Part shown: one piece after another, positions 28,562 to 38,470 of the stretch
Numbering within the stretch: position 1 is the stretch's first letter
Layout: each line of letters opens with the position of its first letter
From: an uncultured Eubacteriaceae bacterium
Lineage (GTDB): Bacteria; Bacillota; Clostridia; Lachnospirales; CAG-274
Assembly (NCBI GenBank): GCA_947167715.1
Contig: CAMVJD010000018.1
Coordinates: 1-50,377 of the forward strand
DNA: 50,377 bases
Direction of reading: 5' to 3'
Program-made: the position numbers and the translations under genes
The notes under the pieces: generated by a model
Told to the model about the DNA's origin: nothing
Database searches by the model: none
Seen by the model: the letters and a program-made list of their open reading frames with translations, nothing else

Positions 28562-29059
28562 TTATTCACCATAGAATATTCTTGCGGTTCCTTTTCGTGG
28601 TGTACAAGGGGATGTAGAGTATACCTTTCCGTATCCGTAATTTGGTGTTGCAGCAACAACGGATGAACCATTGTACCAAATTTCTGCCCTGGAATAGTGA
28701 TATGCATTTTGATTGCCTATTTTCATCGTAACATAGCCTTGTGCATAGTATTCTCCACCGTAATCAGGGTCGCTCCAATCAACCTGATATCTCTGAACAT
28801 CACTATCTGTAACTACGGCACCTGATTTTACACCCGATGTATTGTCTTGGTCGCTATGCGGAACGGGATCTGCGGCGGGTTCACCGTATTCATTATCGTC
28901 CAATGATAAATGTGAAGCAACTGTTTTGCCATCGATTTCCACATAAAATGTTTTTGTGTCTGCATCGTAAGTTTGCTTAGTATCATCAGCAAAACCTAAC
29001 ACAGATGATGAACTAACTAATAAAATTGCTGTTAAAAGTGATATGAGTTTTTTCTTCAT
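28562..29059 (-). CDS. small secreted protein, unknown function
   Basis: 165 residues from MKKKLISLLTAILL (GGAGG eight bases upstream). A signal peptide ends near VLGFADD. The mature part has an acidic N-terminal half (VSLDDNEYGEPAADP-like) and a Tyr/Gly-rich C-terminal half (YGGEYYAQGYVTMKIG, SRAEIWYNGSSVVAA) ending in KGTARIFYGE. The size, export and C-terminal pattern distantly recall lactococcin-972-like secreted proteins, but I cannot support that assignment. Between two other exported proteins in the sigma-factor operon. Confidence 0.65.
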   Translation of the reverse strand: MKKKLISLLTAILLVSSSSVLGFADDTKQTYDADTKTFYVEIDGKTVASHLSLDDNEYGEPAADPVPHSDQDNTSGVKSGAVVTDSDVQRYQVDWSDPDYGGEYYAQGYVTMKIGNQNAYHYSRAEIWYNGSSVVAATPNYGYGKVYSTSPCTPRKGTARIFYGE

Positions 29060-29083
29060 AAATAAAACCTCCAATTAAACTAT

Positions 29084-29509
29084 TTAATATGTAGCTGTAC
29101 TGCTATAGCTTACACAAGTTTCAACAATACTGCCACTGCTCGTAAGAGCATAATGAGTTGCTTTTACACGGTACTGATAACCCGATGAAACAGAATAGCT
29201 TTTAGATACTCTTGCAAGGCTGTCTCCTGTGGTAGTCCAGGTTTTTATCGTGCTCCAGCTGCCGTCTTTTCGCTGAAGTTCAACCTTGACTTTAGCTTTA
29301 TAACCGTTACTCACAGTTGTCTTACCAATACACTGAGCACTACCGGAAGATGTGATGCTTAAACTGCTTTCCATATCTGTAATAGCAATATTCCTCGATT
29401 GAATATAGATTCTTTCTTCGGTGTTTTGATATTCAGCATGATCCGCAGCAAAAACGCAGCAATTTCCGATAAGAAACAAAGCTGAAAGAACTGCAATTGC
29501 TTTCTTCAT
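29084..29509 (-). CDS. small secreted beta-rich protein (DUF6147-like)
   Basis: 141 residues from MKKAIAVLSALF, chosen because GAAAGGAGGGG precedes it. A signal peptide ends in CCVFAADHA. The mature part is a single beta-sandwich-like domain: SLSITSSGSAQCIGKTTVS, KVKVELQRKDGSWSTIKTW, then VSSGYQYRVKATHYA. This pattern matches small exported clostridial proteins often annotated DUF6147; the role is unknown. Its exported state and place behind an ECF sigma/anti-sigma pair suggest an envelope or secretion response. Confidence 0.65.
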   Translation of the reverse strand: MKKAIAVLSALFLIGNCCVFAADHAEYQNTEERIYIQSRNIAITDMESSLSITSSGSAQCIGKTTVSNGYKAKVKVELQRKDGSWSTIKTWTTTGDSLARVSKSYSVSSGYQYRVKATHYALTSSGSIVETCVSYSSTATY

Positions 29510-29590
29510 AAAATTCCCCTCCTTTCTTTTTGGCTTTCTATATATTAAAACCAACGAAAGGAGGGGAGTGTGACAAAAATATTTATTTTT

Positions 29591-30280
29591 TTAAGAGATA
29601 TTTTTTGATATTTCTATCAATTCATCTTTTGCGATATTTCCTGTTGCAATATATGCGTGGTCTCCTTTTGTCAATACTATAATAACAAGGTTATCCTTAC
29701 TGCTTATCACGGCTTTACATCCGTTTATTTCCGTTTCTTCAATCTCTGCATTTTCTGTATCAATAGTCATATTATCGGGTACGATTTCCTTTTCAACGGT
29801 AAACCATAGATCACCGTAAGAATACTTCGCATAGACATATCCGTCTGCGGTGTAACGTTTTTCTTCTTCAAAATTCTGCGGTATATAGCTTATATTCATA
29901 TTTGTTTTTTCCAAGAATATTTCCTCCTCTTTTTCAAACTGTATTTCGGAGTTTTTGTTTGCTATATCCAATGTAAAATCAATGATTTTTTCCCTGAAAG
30001 CACCAACGGTAAGTGCTAAAGCCAGCAGGATCGTCAAAACTATTATTGCTGCGATAAGGATATGCTTTCTTATCTTTTTATGTTTTGACTTTTGTATTTT
30101 ACTTCTTTCGGCATCTAAAAGCGTTTTCATAAAGGTGTTATGTTCTTTTGAAAAAGAAATTTCTTGATCTTTTAGTTTTTCTTCATACTTATCAAATATT
30201 TCGTTTTCCGTTTCGGCGCAGGCTTGGGCAATAAGTGCATCCATAGCTGCATCAAAAGCTTTTGAAGTATCACTTGACAT
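29591..30280 (-). CDS. DUF4367-type membrane anti-sigma factor
   Basis: 229 residues: a cytoplasmic part of about 80 residues, one membrane helix (ILIAAIIVLTILLALALTVG) and an extracellular DUF4367-like domain (TNMNISYIPQNFEEEKRYTA ... TKGDHAYIATGNI). This layout, and the 11-base overlap with the sigma gene, mark it as the probable membrane-bound regulator that sequesters that sigma factor until a signal arrives. A second pair of the same kind is on the chromosome at 35525-36807. Confidence 0.8.
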   Translation of the reverse strand: MSSDTSKAFDAAMDALIAQACAETENEIFDKYEEKLKDQEISFSKEHNTFMKTLLDAERSKIQKSKHKKIRKHILIAAIIVLTILLALALTVGAFREKIIDFTLDIANKNSEIQFEKEEEIFLEKTNMNISYIPQNFEEEKRYTADGYVYAKYSYGDLWFTVEKEIVPDNMTIDTENAEIEETEINGCKAVISSKDNLVIIVLTKGDHAYIATGNIAKDELIEISKNIS

Positions 30281-30812
30281 TACCCATTCCCTCCTTTGCC
30301 ATAAAATTCCTTATCTGTTTTCTGCTGCGTTCAAGTCTTTTTCTGACTGTTTCCGGCTTAATGTCTAAAATTCTTGCAATTTCTTCACCTGACAGATTAT
30401 GATTTAATTTTAAAAATAATACATCCTGATATTTTTTATCCAAAGTATCTATAAATTCTTTTAATTTAATATACATATCTTTTGTAAGTATAAGTGTTTC
30501 AATGTCTTCCCGTAAATCAGGAAGGTCATCTTTAATTTCCGATATATTGGCGGATTTAATTTTGTTAAACATATTTAAGGATATATTACGACATATTATA
30601 CATAGAAAATTTCGTGTTTGCTTGCTGTCAATATCCTTTATTTTGTCAATGTTGTCGATTACCCTTATCATTGTTTGTTGTAATGCATCTTCGGCATCGT
30701 GTTGGTTTTGGAGAATATCATTCGCTACTACAAACAGCAGATTTTTGTATTTTAAATATATTTGTTCCGCTAAAAGGACATCCTCTTCTGTGTCTAAAAC
30801 TAATAAAAACAT
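30270..30812 (-). CDS. ECF-type RNA polymerase sigma factor (element 1)
   Basis: 180 residues from MFLLVLDTEED, chosen because AGAGGGG lies just upstream. Region 2 shows YLKYKNLLFVVANDILQNQH then DAEDALQQTMIRVIDNI; region 4 shows LDKKYQDVLFLKLNHNLSGE with a helix-turn-helix EIARILDIKPETVRKRL. It probably directs its own operon, whose products downstream are all exported. A good sigma-A-like promoter (TTGCAA, 17, TATAAT) also precedes it. Confidence 0.88.
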   Translation of the reverse strand: MFLLVLDTEEDVLLAEQIYLKYKNLLFVVANDILQNQHDAEDALQQTMIRVIDNIDKIKDIDSKQTRNFLCIICRNISLNMFNKIKSANISEIKDDLPDLREDIETLILTKDMYIKLKEFIDTLDKKYQDVLFLKLNHNLSGEEIARILDIKPETVRKRLERSRKQIRNFMAKEGMGNVK

Positions 30813-30858
30813 ATTGCCCCTCTTAAATTTATTGTACTTTTTAGTAAGGATTAAAGTT

Positions 30859-30887
30859 ATTATACTATACAAAATCCAATCTTGCAA
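30859..30887 (-). promoter_or_regulatory. promoter of the element 1 sigma operon
   Basis: On the minus strand TTGCAA (30882-30887), 17 bases, TATAAT (30859-30864), 46 bases before the sigma factor start. Confidence 0.65.
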
Positions 30888-31019
30888 ATATGATGTTTTT
30901 AAATATCGAATTTTGTAAATATCAATTTAACATAACATTATATCACAAAAAAACACAAAATCAATCAAAATGTCGTAAAAAGCAATTTTTTTGTCGTATA
31001 ATGCATTTTTTATTATTTT

Positions 31020-31200
31020 TGCGCCGCAAAACGATGGGTTTGGGAATACTTTCCCAAGTCGGTTTCGGGGCGGCAGACCTGACAAGCGGTAATGGGCGTG
31101 ACACGAGTGGGATCTCGTAAAATGCGGTTAGCATTTTTAAGAAATTGCAATAGGGGCGTCCCATTTCCATACTTGCTATGTAGTGAAGCCGAGAATTTTG
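31020..31200. other. candidate oriT region upstream of the relaxase
   Basis: A GC-richer island in an AT-rich, gene-free stretch of 500 bases (30888-31403). It has three stems in a row: TTGGGAA/TTCCCAA (31040-31057), ACGAG/CTCGT (31103-31118) and AAATGC/GCATTT (31120-31136). Position just before a relaxase gene is typical of an origin of transfer; no nick-site sequence could be recognised with certainty. Confidence 0.45.
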
Positions 31201-31403
31201 ATACATATTTTTTTGAATTTGTCAATATCCTCAAAGAAAATATCTTTTATGAAAAATTTTACATTAATTGACATTGCTTTGTTTAACTGTCCCAAAAATA
31301 AAATATCTTAAAAATTTGCTTTAGTTTTTGTTCTCCCAAAGGAAATATATATTATAGAGAGAAAAATAGGCGTTACATTTTACAAAAAAAGAGAGGAGAG
31401 CGT

Positions 31404-32987
31404 ATGGCTTATGTGAAACTATCGCAAATCAAATCGGAGGGATATCTGAAACGGGCGATAAATTATATTCTTAATCCAAAGAAAACCGAAAACGGAATGA
31501 ACACAGCTTCTTATATGTGCAGCACGGAATATGCTGATATTGAATTCAATGAGGTACGAAAGCTGGCCGTAAAGCAAGGCAAGGTTATTGCACATGAAAT
31601 ATATCAGTCATTTTCGCCCGAAGATGATATTACTCCACAAAAGGCGTTGGAGATCGGGCAGGAACTTATGCGGCGTACCTTTCCCGACTTTCAGTATGTG
31701 ATAGCCACGCATAACGATAAGGAGCATATTCATAACCACATAATAATTTGTGCAGTCAATTTCAATGACTTTCATATGTTCCCGAATAAACTTGCCACTT
31801 TGGATAAAATACGGCAGACAAGCAATGAATTGTGCAAAGAATATGGGTATTTGGTCATCACACCCAATCCGAAAGGGCATAGGAAAGTTTTAAAAGCGGA
31901 AATTGATGAAATAATTGAAAACTGTGATACATACAACGATTTTTTTAGGGAAATGAAAAAACGCGGCTATGAAATTAAAATAGGAAAATACATTTCCGTC
32001 AAAGGTTTGTGTGATAAATCATTTATAAGAATCTCAACACTCGGTTTGGCATATACCGAGAAAAATATCCGCAGGCGAATCGAAGAAAAGGTGGTTATGG
32101 AAAATGTTGAAAGAAATGTTTATGCTAATTCCATAAAAAGAATACCACAAAGATCAAGGCTGAAAAAACACATAAACACCAACTTGGAATCAGCAAAAAG
32201 TTTTGACGAATTTATTTCTTTGATGAAAAATGAATATGCGGTAAAGAACGGAAAGCATTTGGCTTTTAAGCACGAAACGGGAAAGCGTTTTCTTCGCCTT
32301 GAAAGTCTGGGCGAGTAATACTCGGAAGAAATGCTGCGGTTATACTTCGGTGATCCCACAGAATACAAAACCCGACTTGATGAAATTTCCGCAAGGAAAA
32401 TTTTACGATTAAAGGCAGCGGATGAAACGGCAAGACGATATATCCACAGCAGAAATGCCAATACGGAAATTAAAATGCTTAACTATCTCCATGCCTGTAA
32501 TATACAAAGCTATGAGGTACTTAAAGAAAACATTTCACAACTTGAAAAGCGTATAGCGGACTGTAAAAGCGATGTTCAAAAAATCAATGCTCAAATATCC
32601 GCAAGACGCAGCATAACAAACGCTGTCAGGGACTATTGGAGGTATAAACCGATACGGAAAAAATACCTGTCTATAACAGATATAAAAAGCAAAGAAAAAT
32701 ACTTGCAGGAATACTTGGAAGAAATTGCCCGATATAAAAATGCCGTTGAAGTAATGAATAATTCAAAGATAAACGGGGTTTTACCACAATCGTCTGTACT
32801 CAAAGCAGAAATACTGAAATATCAAGACGATAAAGAAAATATTTCAGCCAAACAGGAAAAGTTATTGCTTGAATTGGAACGACTTGAAACTATCAAACAT
32901 AATGCCGATATTATTTTGGATAAGGGAGAAGAAACACCCATTACTCAAAGACCGATAGAGTATACTCGGACGCATACCGAAAGATAA
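31404..32987 (+). pseudogene. relaxase (MobA/MobL, Relaxase PF03432 type) broken by an in-frame stop
   Basis: Codons 1-304 read MAYVKLSQIKSEGYLKRAIN and carry the histidine triad HIHNH (about 108-112), the metal site of MOB relaxases. TAA at 32316-32318 then interrupts RLESLGE. The same frame stays open after it (YSEEMLRLYFGDPTEYK) to the stop at 32985-32987, giving a coiled-coil C-terminal half of over 200 residues. The phrase SLGE-x-YSEE is the normal run of the family, so this is a single nonsense change in one gene. The N-terminal nicking domain is complete and could still be made. GAGAGGAG precedes the start. Confidence 0.82.
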
Positions 32988-33110
32988 GGTCTGAGATAGT
33001 TTTGCTTTCAGGCAAGCGAAAATAATGACACATAAAATCTTGTTTTTGTTTTTTTAAAATTAAATCATTCATATATTATAAAATATAACATCTATAATTA
33101 AGGAGGAAAA

Positions 33111-33323
33111 ATGGAATTAACAGAAACGGCTTACAATAACAAAGGACTGCTCACTGTAAAGGAAATGTGTGATTATATGAGCATAGGACAGAATACGGCG
33201 AGGAAACTTTTAAATACCCCTTATAATTCCTTTACCGTTCGTATCGGAAACCGCTTGTATGCAAACAAGCATTTGCTTGATAAGTGGCTGGATCAGCAGG
33301 CAGGGACGGGGATCTCATCATAA
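33111..33323 (+). CDS. xis: excisionase (Tn916 Xis type)
   Basis: 70 residues, a winged-helix/MerR-like DNA-binding protein: LTVKEMCDYMSIGQNTARKL then NSFTVRIGNRLYANKHLLDKWL. This is the shape of Tn916-family Xis, which directs the integrase towards excision. AAGGAGG precedes the ATG. It lies 91 bases upstream of int in the same direction, the usual order for this family. Confidence 0.88.
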   Translation: MELTETAYNNKGLLTVKEMCDYMSIGQNTARKLLNTPYNSFTVRIGNRLYANKHLLDKWLDQQAGTGISS

Positions 33324-33414
33324 TTGGTGCCTTTACAAAAATGCCATGGAGTGATATAATTTGATTATTAACTCTATGGCTTCACTACTTAAATAATCAA
33401 AGGAGTGAACCAAA

Positions 33415-34605
33415 ATGGGAAAAGATTTAAAAGGAAGAGAACTTGGCAAAGGTTTAAGTCAAAGAAAAGACGGTTTGTATACCGCAAGATACACCGATAA
33501 TTTTGGCAAAAGGCACAGCATTTATGACCCAAAACTTTCGGTGGTAAGGCAAAAAATGAATGAAGCCTTGTATACAAAGGATCACAGCATTTTTTCAAAA
33601 CACTGCAATATGACCTTGAGTGAGTGGTTTGATACCTGGGTCGATGTTTTTTACAGAAACACGGTCAAAACCGTAACTTACTTAAGGGCTATAGCGAACT
33701 ACGACAGATATATAAGAAACTCATATCTGGGAGATATGAAAATCACAGATATCAAGCCCGTACATATACAAAAGTTTATCAATGAGCTTATCGAGGAAAA
33801 GAGCCTGACACGCAGCGGTATAAAACCTTATGCAAACGTTTTAAGGGCATCATTAAAGAAGGCTTATGAGTGTGGATATTTGCAGGCCGATCCCGCAGAG
33901 GTCATAACACTTCCTAAGAGAAATTCAAAATTCAGGGAAGCTATGACACCTCGTGAGCAGAAATTGTTTTTTATATATGCACAAGGCAGTTCTTATTACG
34001 ATCTTTTTCGATTTTTGCTGCTGACAGGTGTTCGCATAGGCGAAGCTATCGCTTTGACCTGGGAAGATATCAACATGGAAGAGAGGACGATATCAATAAA
34101 TAAAACTGCGATAACTGTCAAGGGAAAAGAAAAAGATATGTACAAAGAAAGAGGATATGAGACTGCGTGCAACAGGGCGGTGGTGATATCCTCGCCCAAA
34201 ACAGCGAACAGTATAAGAATTCTGCCGATAAGTGATGCGTGCCACACCTTGCTGGAACATATGAACCTAAAACGGGAACCGAAAATAAACCTGTTATTCT
34301 ATTCAAAAAACAAAAGCTATCTTGATCATTCCAATATCGACGCAAGGCTCAAAGCTATCTGCAATCTGATAAACGAAAGATCGGGAGAACATATCAAATC
34401 AATTTCGGCACATACTTTCAGACACACATTTGCAACAAGGTGTTTTGAACTGAATGTGAACATCAAAACAGTACAGTATTTATTGGGCCATTCTTCCGCA
34501 GAAACAACTATGGATATTTACACCCATATAAGCACGGAACAGGTCAAAAAGGAAATACAGGCTATCAATACATTAGATTTAACACCCATAATCAAAATGG
34601 CGTAG
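33415..34605 (+). CDS. int: tyrosine recombinase / integrase (Tn916 Int type)
   Basis: 396 residues. N-terminal arm-binding region with the family start GRELGKGLSQRKDGLYTARY, core-binding SAM-like domain, and catalytic domain with Arg in LTGVRIGEAIAL, His/Arg in HTFRHTFATR, a second His in LGHSSAETTM and the nucleophile Tyr in DIYTHIS. It looks intact. Its stop codon lies inside the first right-hand arm repeat (34598-34607), 75 bases from the right core. Together with Xis it should be able to excise the element and restore the interrupted host gene. Confidence 0.95.
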   Translation: MGKDLKGRELGKGLSQRKDGLYTARYTDNFGKRHSIYDPKLSVVRQKMNEALYTKDHSIFSKHCNMTLSEWFDTWVDVFYRNTVKTVTYLRAIANYDRYIRNSYLGDMKITDIKPVHIQKFINELIEEKSLTRSGIKPYANVLRASLKKAYECGYLQADPAEVITLPKRNSKFREAMTPREQKLFFIYAQGSSYYDLFRFLLLTGVRIGEAIALTWEDINMEERTISINKTAITVKGKEKDMYKERGYETACNRAVVISSPKTANSIRILPISDACHTLLEHMNLKREPKINLLFYSKNKSYLDHSNIDARLKAICNLINERSGEHIKSISAHTFRHTFATRCFELNVNIKTVQYLLGHSSAETTMDIYTHISTEQVKKEIQAINTLDLTPIIKMA

Positions 34606-34618
34606 TATTGGCGTAGTA
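34598..34618 (+). repeat. right pair of integrase arm-type sites
   Basis: TGGCGTAGTA at 34598-34607 and 34609-34618, 11 bases apart, match the left pair at 15563 and 15575. A 10-base tandem repeat AACAAACTAC (34663-34672, 34673-34682) follows next to the core. Confidence 0.7.
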
Positions 34619-34679
34619 GCGGGTGAATACCCTGCCAAAATCGCACAAACAGGCGGCTTTGGAACAAACTACAACAAAC

Positions 34680-34686
34680 TACCCGA
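34680..34686. repeat. right attachment core of element 1
   Basis: TACCCGA, identical to 15415-15421; the bases outside it differ. The host reading frame resumes here with GAA TAT ATT. Confidence 0.8.
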
Positions 34687-35449
34687 ATATATTATAGTAC
34701 ACGACGGCGCGCCGTCAAGCGGCGGGCAAAACTACTATGTACCCTTTAAGGATTATATTAAAAATGCGGCTTCGGCGGAGATATATTCTACCTGGGAGCA
34801 GGCTGCCATAAGGGCGAATGTGCTGGCGATAATCAGCTTTACCCTTAACCGTGTCTATACGGAGTGGTACAGAAGCAGGGGTTTTGATTTTACCATTACA
34901 AATTCCACGGCCTATGACCAGTCCTATCAATACGGAAGGACGGTTTTTGAGGATATATCGCGGGTCACAGACGAGCTTTTTACCACATATATTAAGCGCT
35001 ATAACGCCGATCAGCCGCTATTTGCGCAGTATTCTGACGGAAGAAGGGTCGTGCGCGAGGGCTGGTTAAGTCAATGGGGCAGTCAGGAGCTTGCCCAAAG
35101 GGGATTTACAACAATAGAGATATTAAGGTATTATTATGGTGATAATATCTATCTTGAACAGGCCGAGGCCGTAAGCGGCGTACCTGTCAGCTATCCGGGT
35201 ACCGAGCTTTCGCTTGGCAGTACGGGCAGCGCGGTGGCTACAATACAAAATCAGCTTGACAGGATAGGAAAAACCTATTTTTCGGTTGGCCGTCCCGTTC
35301 CCGACGGCATCTTCGGCAGTAAAACACAGCAAAGTGTAATTAATTTTCAGGGTATATTCAATTTGCCGCAAACGGGCGTTGTTGACCTTGCCACATGGTA
35401 TCAGATATCGCAGGTGTATGTGGCGCTGGAAAGATTGGCGGAGCTGTAA
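34687..35449 (+). pseudogene. 3' fragment of the interrupted SpoIID-like / peptidoglycan-binding protein
   Basis: Continues the frame of 14979-15421. From EYIIVHDGAP it runs into a SpoIID-like domain (VPFKDYIKNAASAEIYSTW, FDFTITNSTAYDQSYQYG, GWLSQWGSQELAQRGF, TTIEILRYYYGD), then a PG_binding_1 domain (LGSTGSAVATIQNQLDRIG, VPDGIFGSKTQQSVINFQ). SpoIID-type domains cleave peptidoglycan stems-less glycan in engulfment and germination, so a spore or envelope role is likely. In the integrated state this half has no own ribosome binding site at its start; an internal ATG at 34820 is the first in frame. The complete protein would be 401 residues. Confidence 0.85.
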
Positions 35450-35524
35450 AAAAATTTGAACCTTTTTTGCAAAAAGTTGCTCTTATATACAGAAGCTTCT
35501 AAAAAACAAATTCGGAGGATAAAA

Positions 35525-36049
35525 ATGGATGAAGAAAATTTGATACAGGCGCTTAAAAACGGGGATATGACGGCTATAGATGAAATATACAGAGCCTATT
35601 GTGTCCCTGCGCTGCGCACGGCATACCTTATAACCTCCGAACAGCACACGGCGGAGGATGTATTGCAGGACACATTTATTCAATGCATTAAAAGCATACA
35701 AGGTCTGAAAAACAATGCGGCCTTTAAGCCGTGGTTTTACAAAATTCTTATAAGAAACGCATATAAAGCCGTAAATAAGCAAAAAAAATTTGTACCCTCG
35801 GACGATATTTACGACAAGGCAGATACCGCGGTATATGACAAATATCCGTCGGAAAAAAGCGAAATATTTGCCCTTGTAAAACAGCTTAAGCCAAAGCTGC
35901 GCACCGTTGTTATACTTTATTATTATAACGAGCTTAGCATAAAGGAGATAAGCGGGATAATGAGGTGTCCGCAGGGTACAGTAAAATCGCGGTTAAATAC
36001 AGCAAAAAAACAGCTAAAAATACTTATGGAAAGGGAGAAATTATTATGA
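35525..36049 (+). CDS. ECF-type RNA polymerase sigma factor (chromosomal)
   Basis: 174 residues from MDEENLIQALKNGD, chosen because GGAGG lies eight bases upstream. Region 2: AIDEIYRAYCVPALRTAYLI and TAEDVLQDTFIQCIKSI; region 4: LKPKLRTVVILYYYNELSIK with helix-turn-helix EISGIMRCPQGTVKSRL. It begins 75 bases after the interrupted gene, so it could share its transcript and be affected by the insertion. Its stop overlaps the anti-sigma start. Confidence 0.9.
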   Translation: MDEENLIQALKNGDMTAIDEIYRAYCVPALRTAYLITSEQHTAEDVLQDTFIQCIKSIQGLKNNAAFKPWFYKILIRNAYKAVNKQKKFVPSDDIYDKADTAVYDKYPSEKSEIFALVKQLKPKLRTVVILYYYNELSIKEISGIMRCPQGTVKSRLNTAKKQLKILMEREKLL

Positions 36050-36807
36050 CCGACAGCAAATTTGACAATTTAATAAAAACGGGTCTTAACAAGGCATCGG
36101 GTGATATTTTTCCGCCCGAGGATATGCTGTATCGCATAAAAAATTTCTCCGCAGCGGAGGAAAACAAGATGAAAAAGTTAAATCCATTAAAAACAGTAAT
36201 TCTTTGTACGGCGGCGGTGCTTGCGCTTTCGGCGGGGGTTATAGGTGCGGGAAAGGCTGTGCTTACAGAGTCGCACTCGTCTTTGCTTGAGCGGATAGAC
36301 CACCTTCCGACCCAAAACGAGCTGGAAAAAATAATAGATTTTAAACCAAAATATAAAGAAAAGCTGGGAAAATACGATTTTGAAAGCTGTGTGCCCGTAC
36401 ACAGCAATGATGTAGGTGAAAACGGTGAAGATCTGGGCAATTATACGGGTATGTCGTTTAAATATAAAACGGATAAGGGCATTCTGGCGCTCGATACCGA
36501 CCCGAAATCAATGAGGCTTGAGGATAGTGAGCTTGAGATCTCGGAACATAACGGCGTAAAATATTACTATAACAGCTACCTGTATAAATGCGTGCCGCCC
36601 GATTATCAGCCAACCGACGAGGAAAAGGAGTTGGAGAAAGAGGGAAAATTGCAGATAGGCGTAGGCAGCGACAGGGTCGAAACGCAAAATTGCCAAAGCA
36701 TTTGCTGGGAGCAGGACGGCGTAAGCTACTGCCTGCTTGATATGGATGTTGAAATAGATAAAAACGAGTTTGAGGATATGGCAAAAAGCATAATTGATGC
36801 CGATTAA
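36046..36807 (+). CDS. probable membrane anti-sigma factor
   Basis: 253 residues from MTDSKFDNLI, whose ATG overlaps the sigma stop (ATGA). About 45 cytoplasmic residues, a basic stretch (MKKLNPLK), one membrane helix (TVILCTAAVLALSAGVIGAG) and an extracellular domain of about 180 residues with acidic patches (DEEKELEKEGK). The design and coupling to the sigma gene suggest an anti-sigma factor, although the extracellular domain is not one I recognise. Confidence 0.72.
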   Translation: MTDSKFDNLIKTGLNKASGDIFPPEDMLYRIKNFSAAEENKMKKLNPLKTVILCTAAVLALSAGVIGAGKAVLTESHSSLLERIDHLPTQNELEKIIDFKPKYKEKLGKYDFESCVPVHSNDVGENGEDLGNYTGMSFKYKTDKGILALDTDPKSMRLEDSELEISEHNGVKYYYNSYLYKCVPPDYQPTDEEKELEKEGKLQIGVGSDRVETQNCQSICWEQDGVSYCLLDMDVEIDKNEFEDMAKSIIDAD

Positions 36808-36815
36808 AAAAATAG

Positions 36816-36844
36816 TTGATTATTCTTTTGTTTCGGGTTATAAT
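36816..36844 (+). promoter_or_regulatory. promoter of guaA
   Basis: TTGATT (36816-36821), 17 bases, TATAAT (36839-36844), 38 bases upstream of the guaA start. No riboswitch-like fold fits in the short leader. Confidence 0.7.
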
Positions 36845-36882
36845 AAATAGTGGTACAACTAAAATATTACGGAGGATAAGCT

Positions 36883-38412
36883 ATGCACGAAACAGTTATA
36901 GTTCTGGATTTTGGCGGGCAGTATAATCAGCTTATCGCGCGAAGAGTGCGCGAATGCAACGTATACTGCGAGGTCAAAAGCTTTAAGACCCCTATAGATG
37001 AGATAAAAAAGTTAGCTCCCAAGGGCATTATTTTTACCGGCGGCCCCAACAGCGTTTATCTTGACGATTCCCCGAGGATCGACAAGGAAATATTTGACCT
37101 GGGCATACCCGTTTTGGGTATCTGCTACGGCTGTCAGCTTATGGCATATACCCTGGGCGGCGAGGTAAGTGCGGCCGAAACACGCGAATACGGCAAAACA
37201 AATACCTCGTTTGATACCGATTGTCTTCTTTTTAAGGAGCTTCCCGAAACAGGTATCACATGGATGAGCCATACCGATTACATAAGCAAGCTCCCCGCGG
37301 GCTTCCGTTCCACCGCAAAGACCGAGGATTGCCCCGTTGCGGCTATGGAGTGCGCCGAAAGAAGGCTTTACGGCATACAGTATCATCCCGAGGTCATGCA
37401 TACCGAAAACGGTATTAAAATGCTTCATAACTTCCTTTACGAGGTTTGCGGCTGTTCTGGCGACTGGTCAATGAGCAATTATGCAAAGACAGCTATCAAT
37501 ACTATCCGCGAAAAGGTTGGCGGCGGCAAGGTTTTGCTTGCGCTTTCGGGTGGTGTTGACAGCAGCGTGCTTGCGGCGCTTCTTGCAAAGGCTGTAGGCA
37601 ATCAGCTGACCTGTATTTTTGTAGACCACGGCCTTATGCGTAAAAACGAGGGTGACGAGGTTGAAAAGGCGTTTGAAAAATGGGATATCAATTTTGTAAG
37701 AGTAAACGCTAAGGATAGGTTTTTGTCAAAGCTTGCGGGTGTTTCCGACCCCGAGACCAAGCGTAAAATAATAGGCGAGGAGTTTATCCGCGTTTTCGAG
37801 GCCGAGGCCAAGAAAATAGGTAAGGTGGACTTCCTTGCACAGGGTACAATTTACCCCGATGTTATCGAGTCGGGCGCAGGCGATGCGGCTGTTATCAAAA
37901 GCCACCATAATGTAGGCGGTCTGCCCGATTATGTTGATTTTAAGGATATTGTAGAGCCTTTAAGACTGCTCTTTAAGGACGAGGTGCGTCAGCTTGGTAC
38001 CGAGCTTGGCCTTGCAAGCTATCTTGTATGGCGCCAGCCGTTCCCCGGCCCCGGCCTTGCAATAAGAATTATCGGCGATATTACCGAGGAAAAAATTCAG
38101 ATCCTTCAGGATGCCGATTATATCTTTAGAGAGGAGATCGCCGAGGCAGGCCTTGACCGCGATATACATCAGTATTTCGCCGTCCTTACTTCAATGCGAA
38201 GTGTAGGCGTTATGGGCGATAGCCGTACATACGATTATACACTCGCCCTGCGCGGCGTGACCACCACCGACTTTATGACCGCCGACTTCGCACGCATCCC
38301 CTATGACGTCCTGGAAAGGGTAAGTAATAGGATAGTAAATGAAGTCCAGCATATTAATAGAATAGTGTATGATATAACCACTAAGCCACCTTCGACTATT
38401 GAGTGGGAATAA
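36883..38412 (+). CDS. guaA: GMP synthase (glutamine-hydrolysing)
   Basis: Converts XMP to GMP using glutamine and ATP. 509 residues, normal length. The N-terminal class I glutamine amidotransferase has the nucleophile in [10 protein letters not shown] and the His/Glu in QYHPEV. The PP-loop ATP pyrophosphatase has [15 protein letters not shown], and the C-terminal dimerisation domain has [20 protein letters not shown] and ends [23 protein letters not shown] precedes the ATG. The end of guaA is a frequent attachment site for genomic islands, and an integrase-bearing element begins right after it here; the gene's own end is intact. Confidence 0.97.
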   Translation: MHETVIVLDFGGQYNQLIARRVRECNVYCEVKSFKTPIDEIKKLAPKGIIFTGGPNSVYLDDSPRIDKEIFDLGIPVLGICYGCQLMAYTLGGEVSAAETREYGKTNTSFDTDCLLFKELPETGITWMSHTDYISKLPAGFRSTAKTEDCPVAAMECAERRLYGIQYHPEVMHTENGIKMLHNFLYEVCGCSGDWSMSNYAKTAINTIREKVGGGKVLLALSGGVDSSVLAALLAKAVGNQLTCIFVDHGLMRKNEGDEVEKAFEKWDINFVRVNAKDRFLSKLAGVSDPETKRKIIGEEFIRVFEAEAKKIGKVDFLAQGTIYPDVIESGAGDAAVIKSHHNVGGLPDYVDFKDIVEPLRLLFKDEVRQLGTELGLASYLVWRQPFPGPGLAIRIIGDITEEKIQILQDADYIFREEIAEAGLDRDIHQYFAVLTSMRSVGVMGDSRTYDYTLALRGVTTTDFMTADFARIPYDVLERVSNRIVNEVQHINRIVYDITTKPPSTIEWE

Positions 38413-38420
38413 GAAAAATT

Positions 38421-38460
38421 GTGCCATAAACCGTGTAAACAAGCGGGTTATGGCACTTTT
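38421..38460 (+). terminator. terminator after guaA
   Basis: GTGCCATAAACC and GGTTATGGCAC pair around a short loop, followed by TTTTTAATTTT. It begins 8 bases after the guaA stop. Confidence 0.75.
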
Positions 38461-38470
38461 TAATTTTCGG

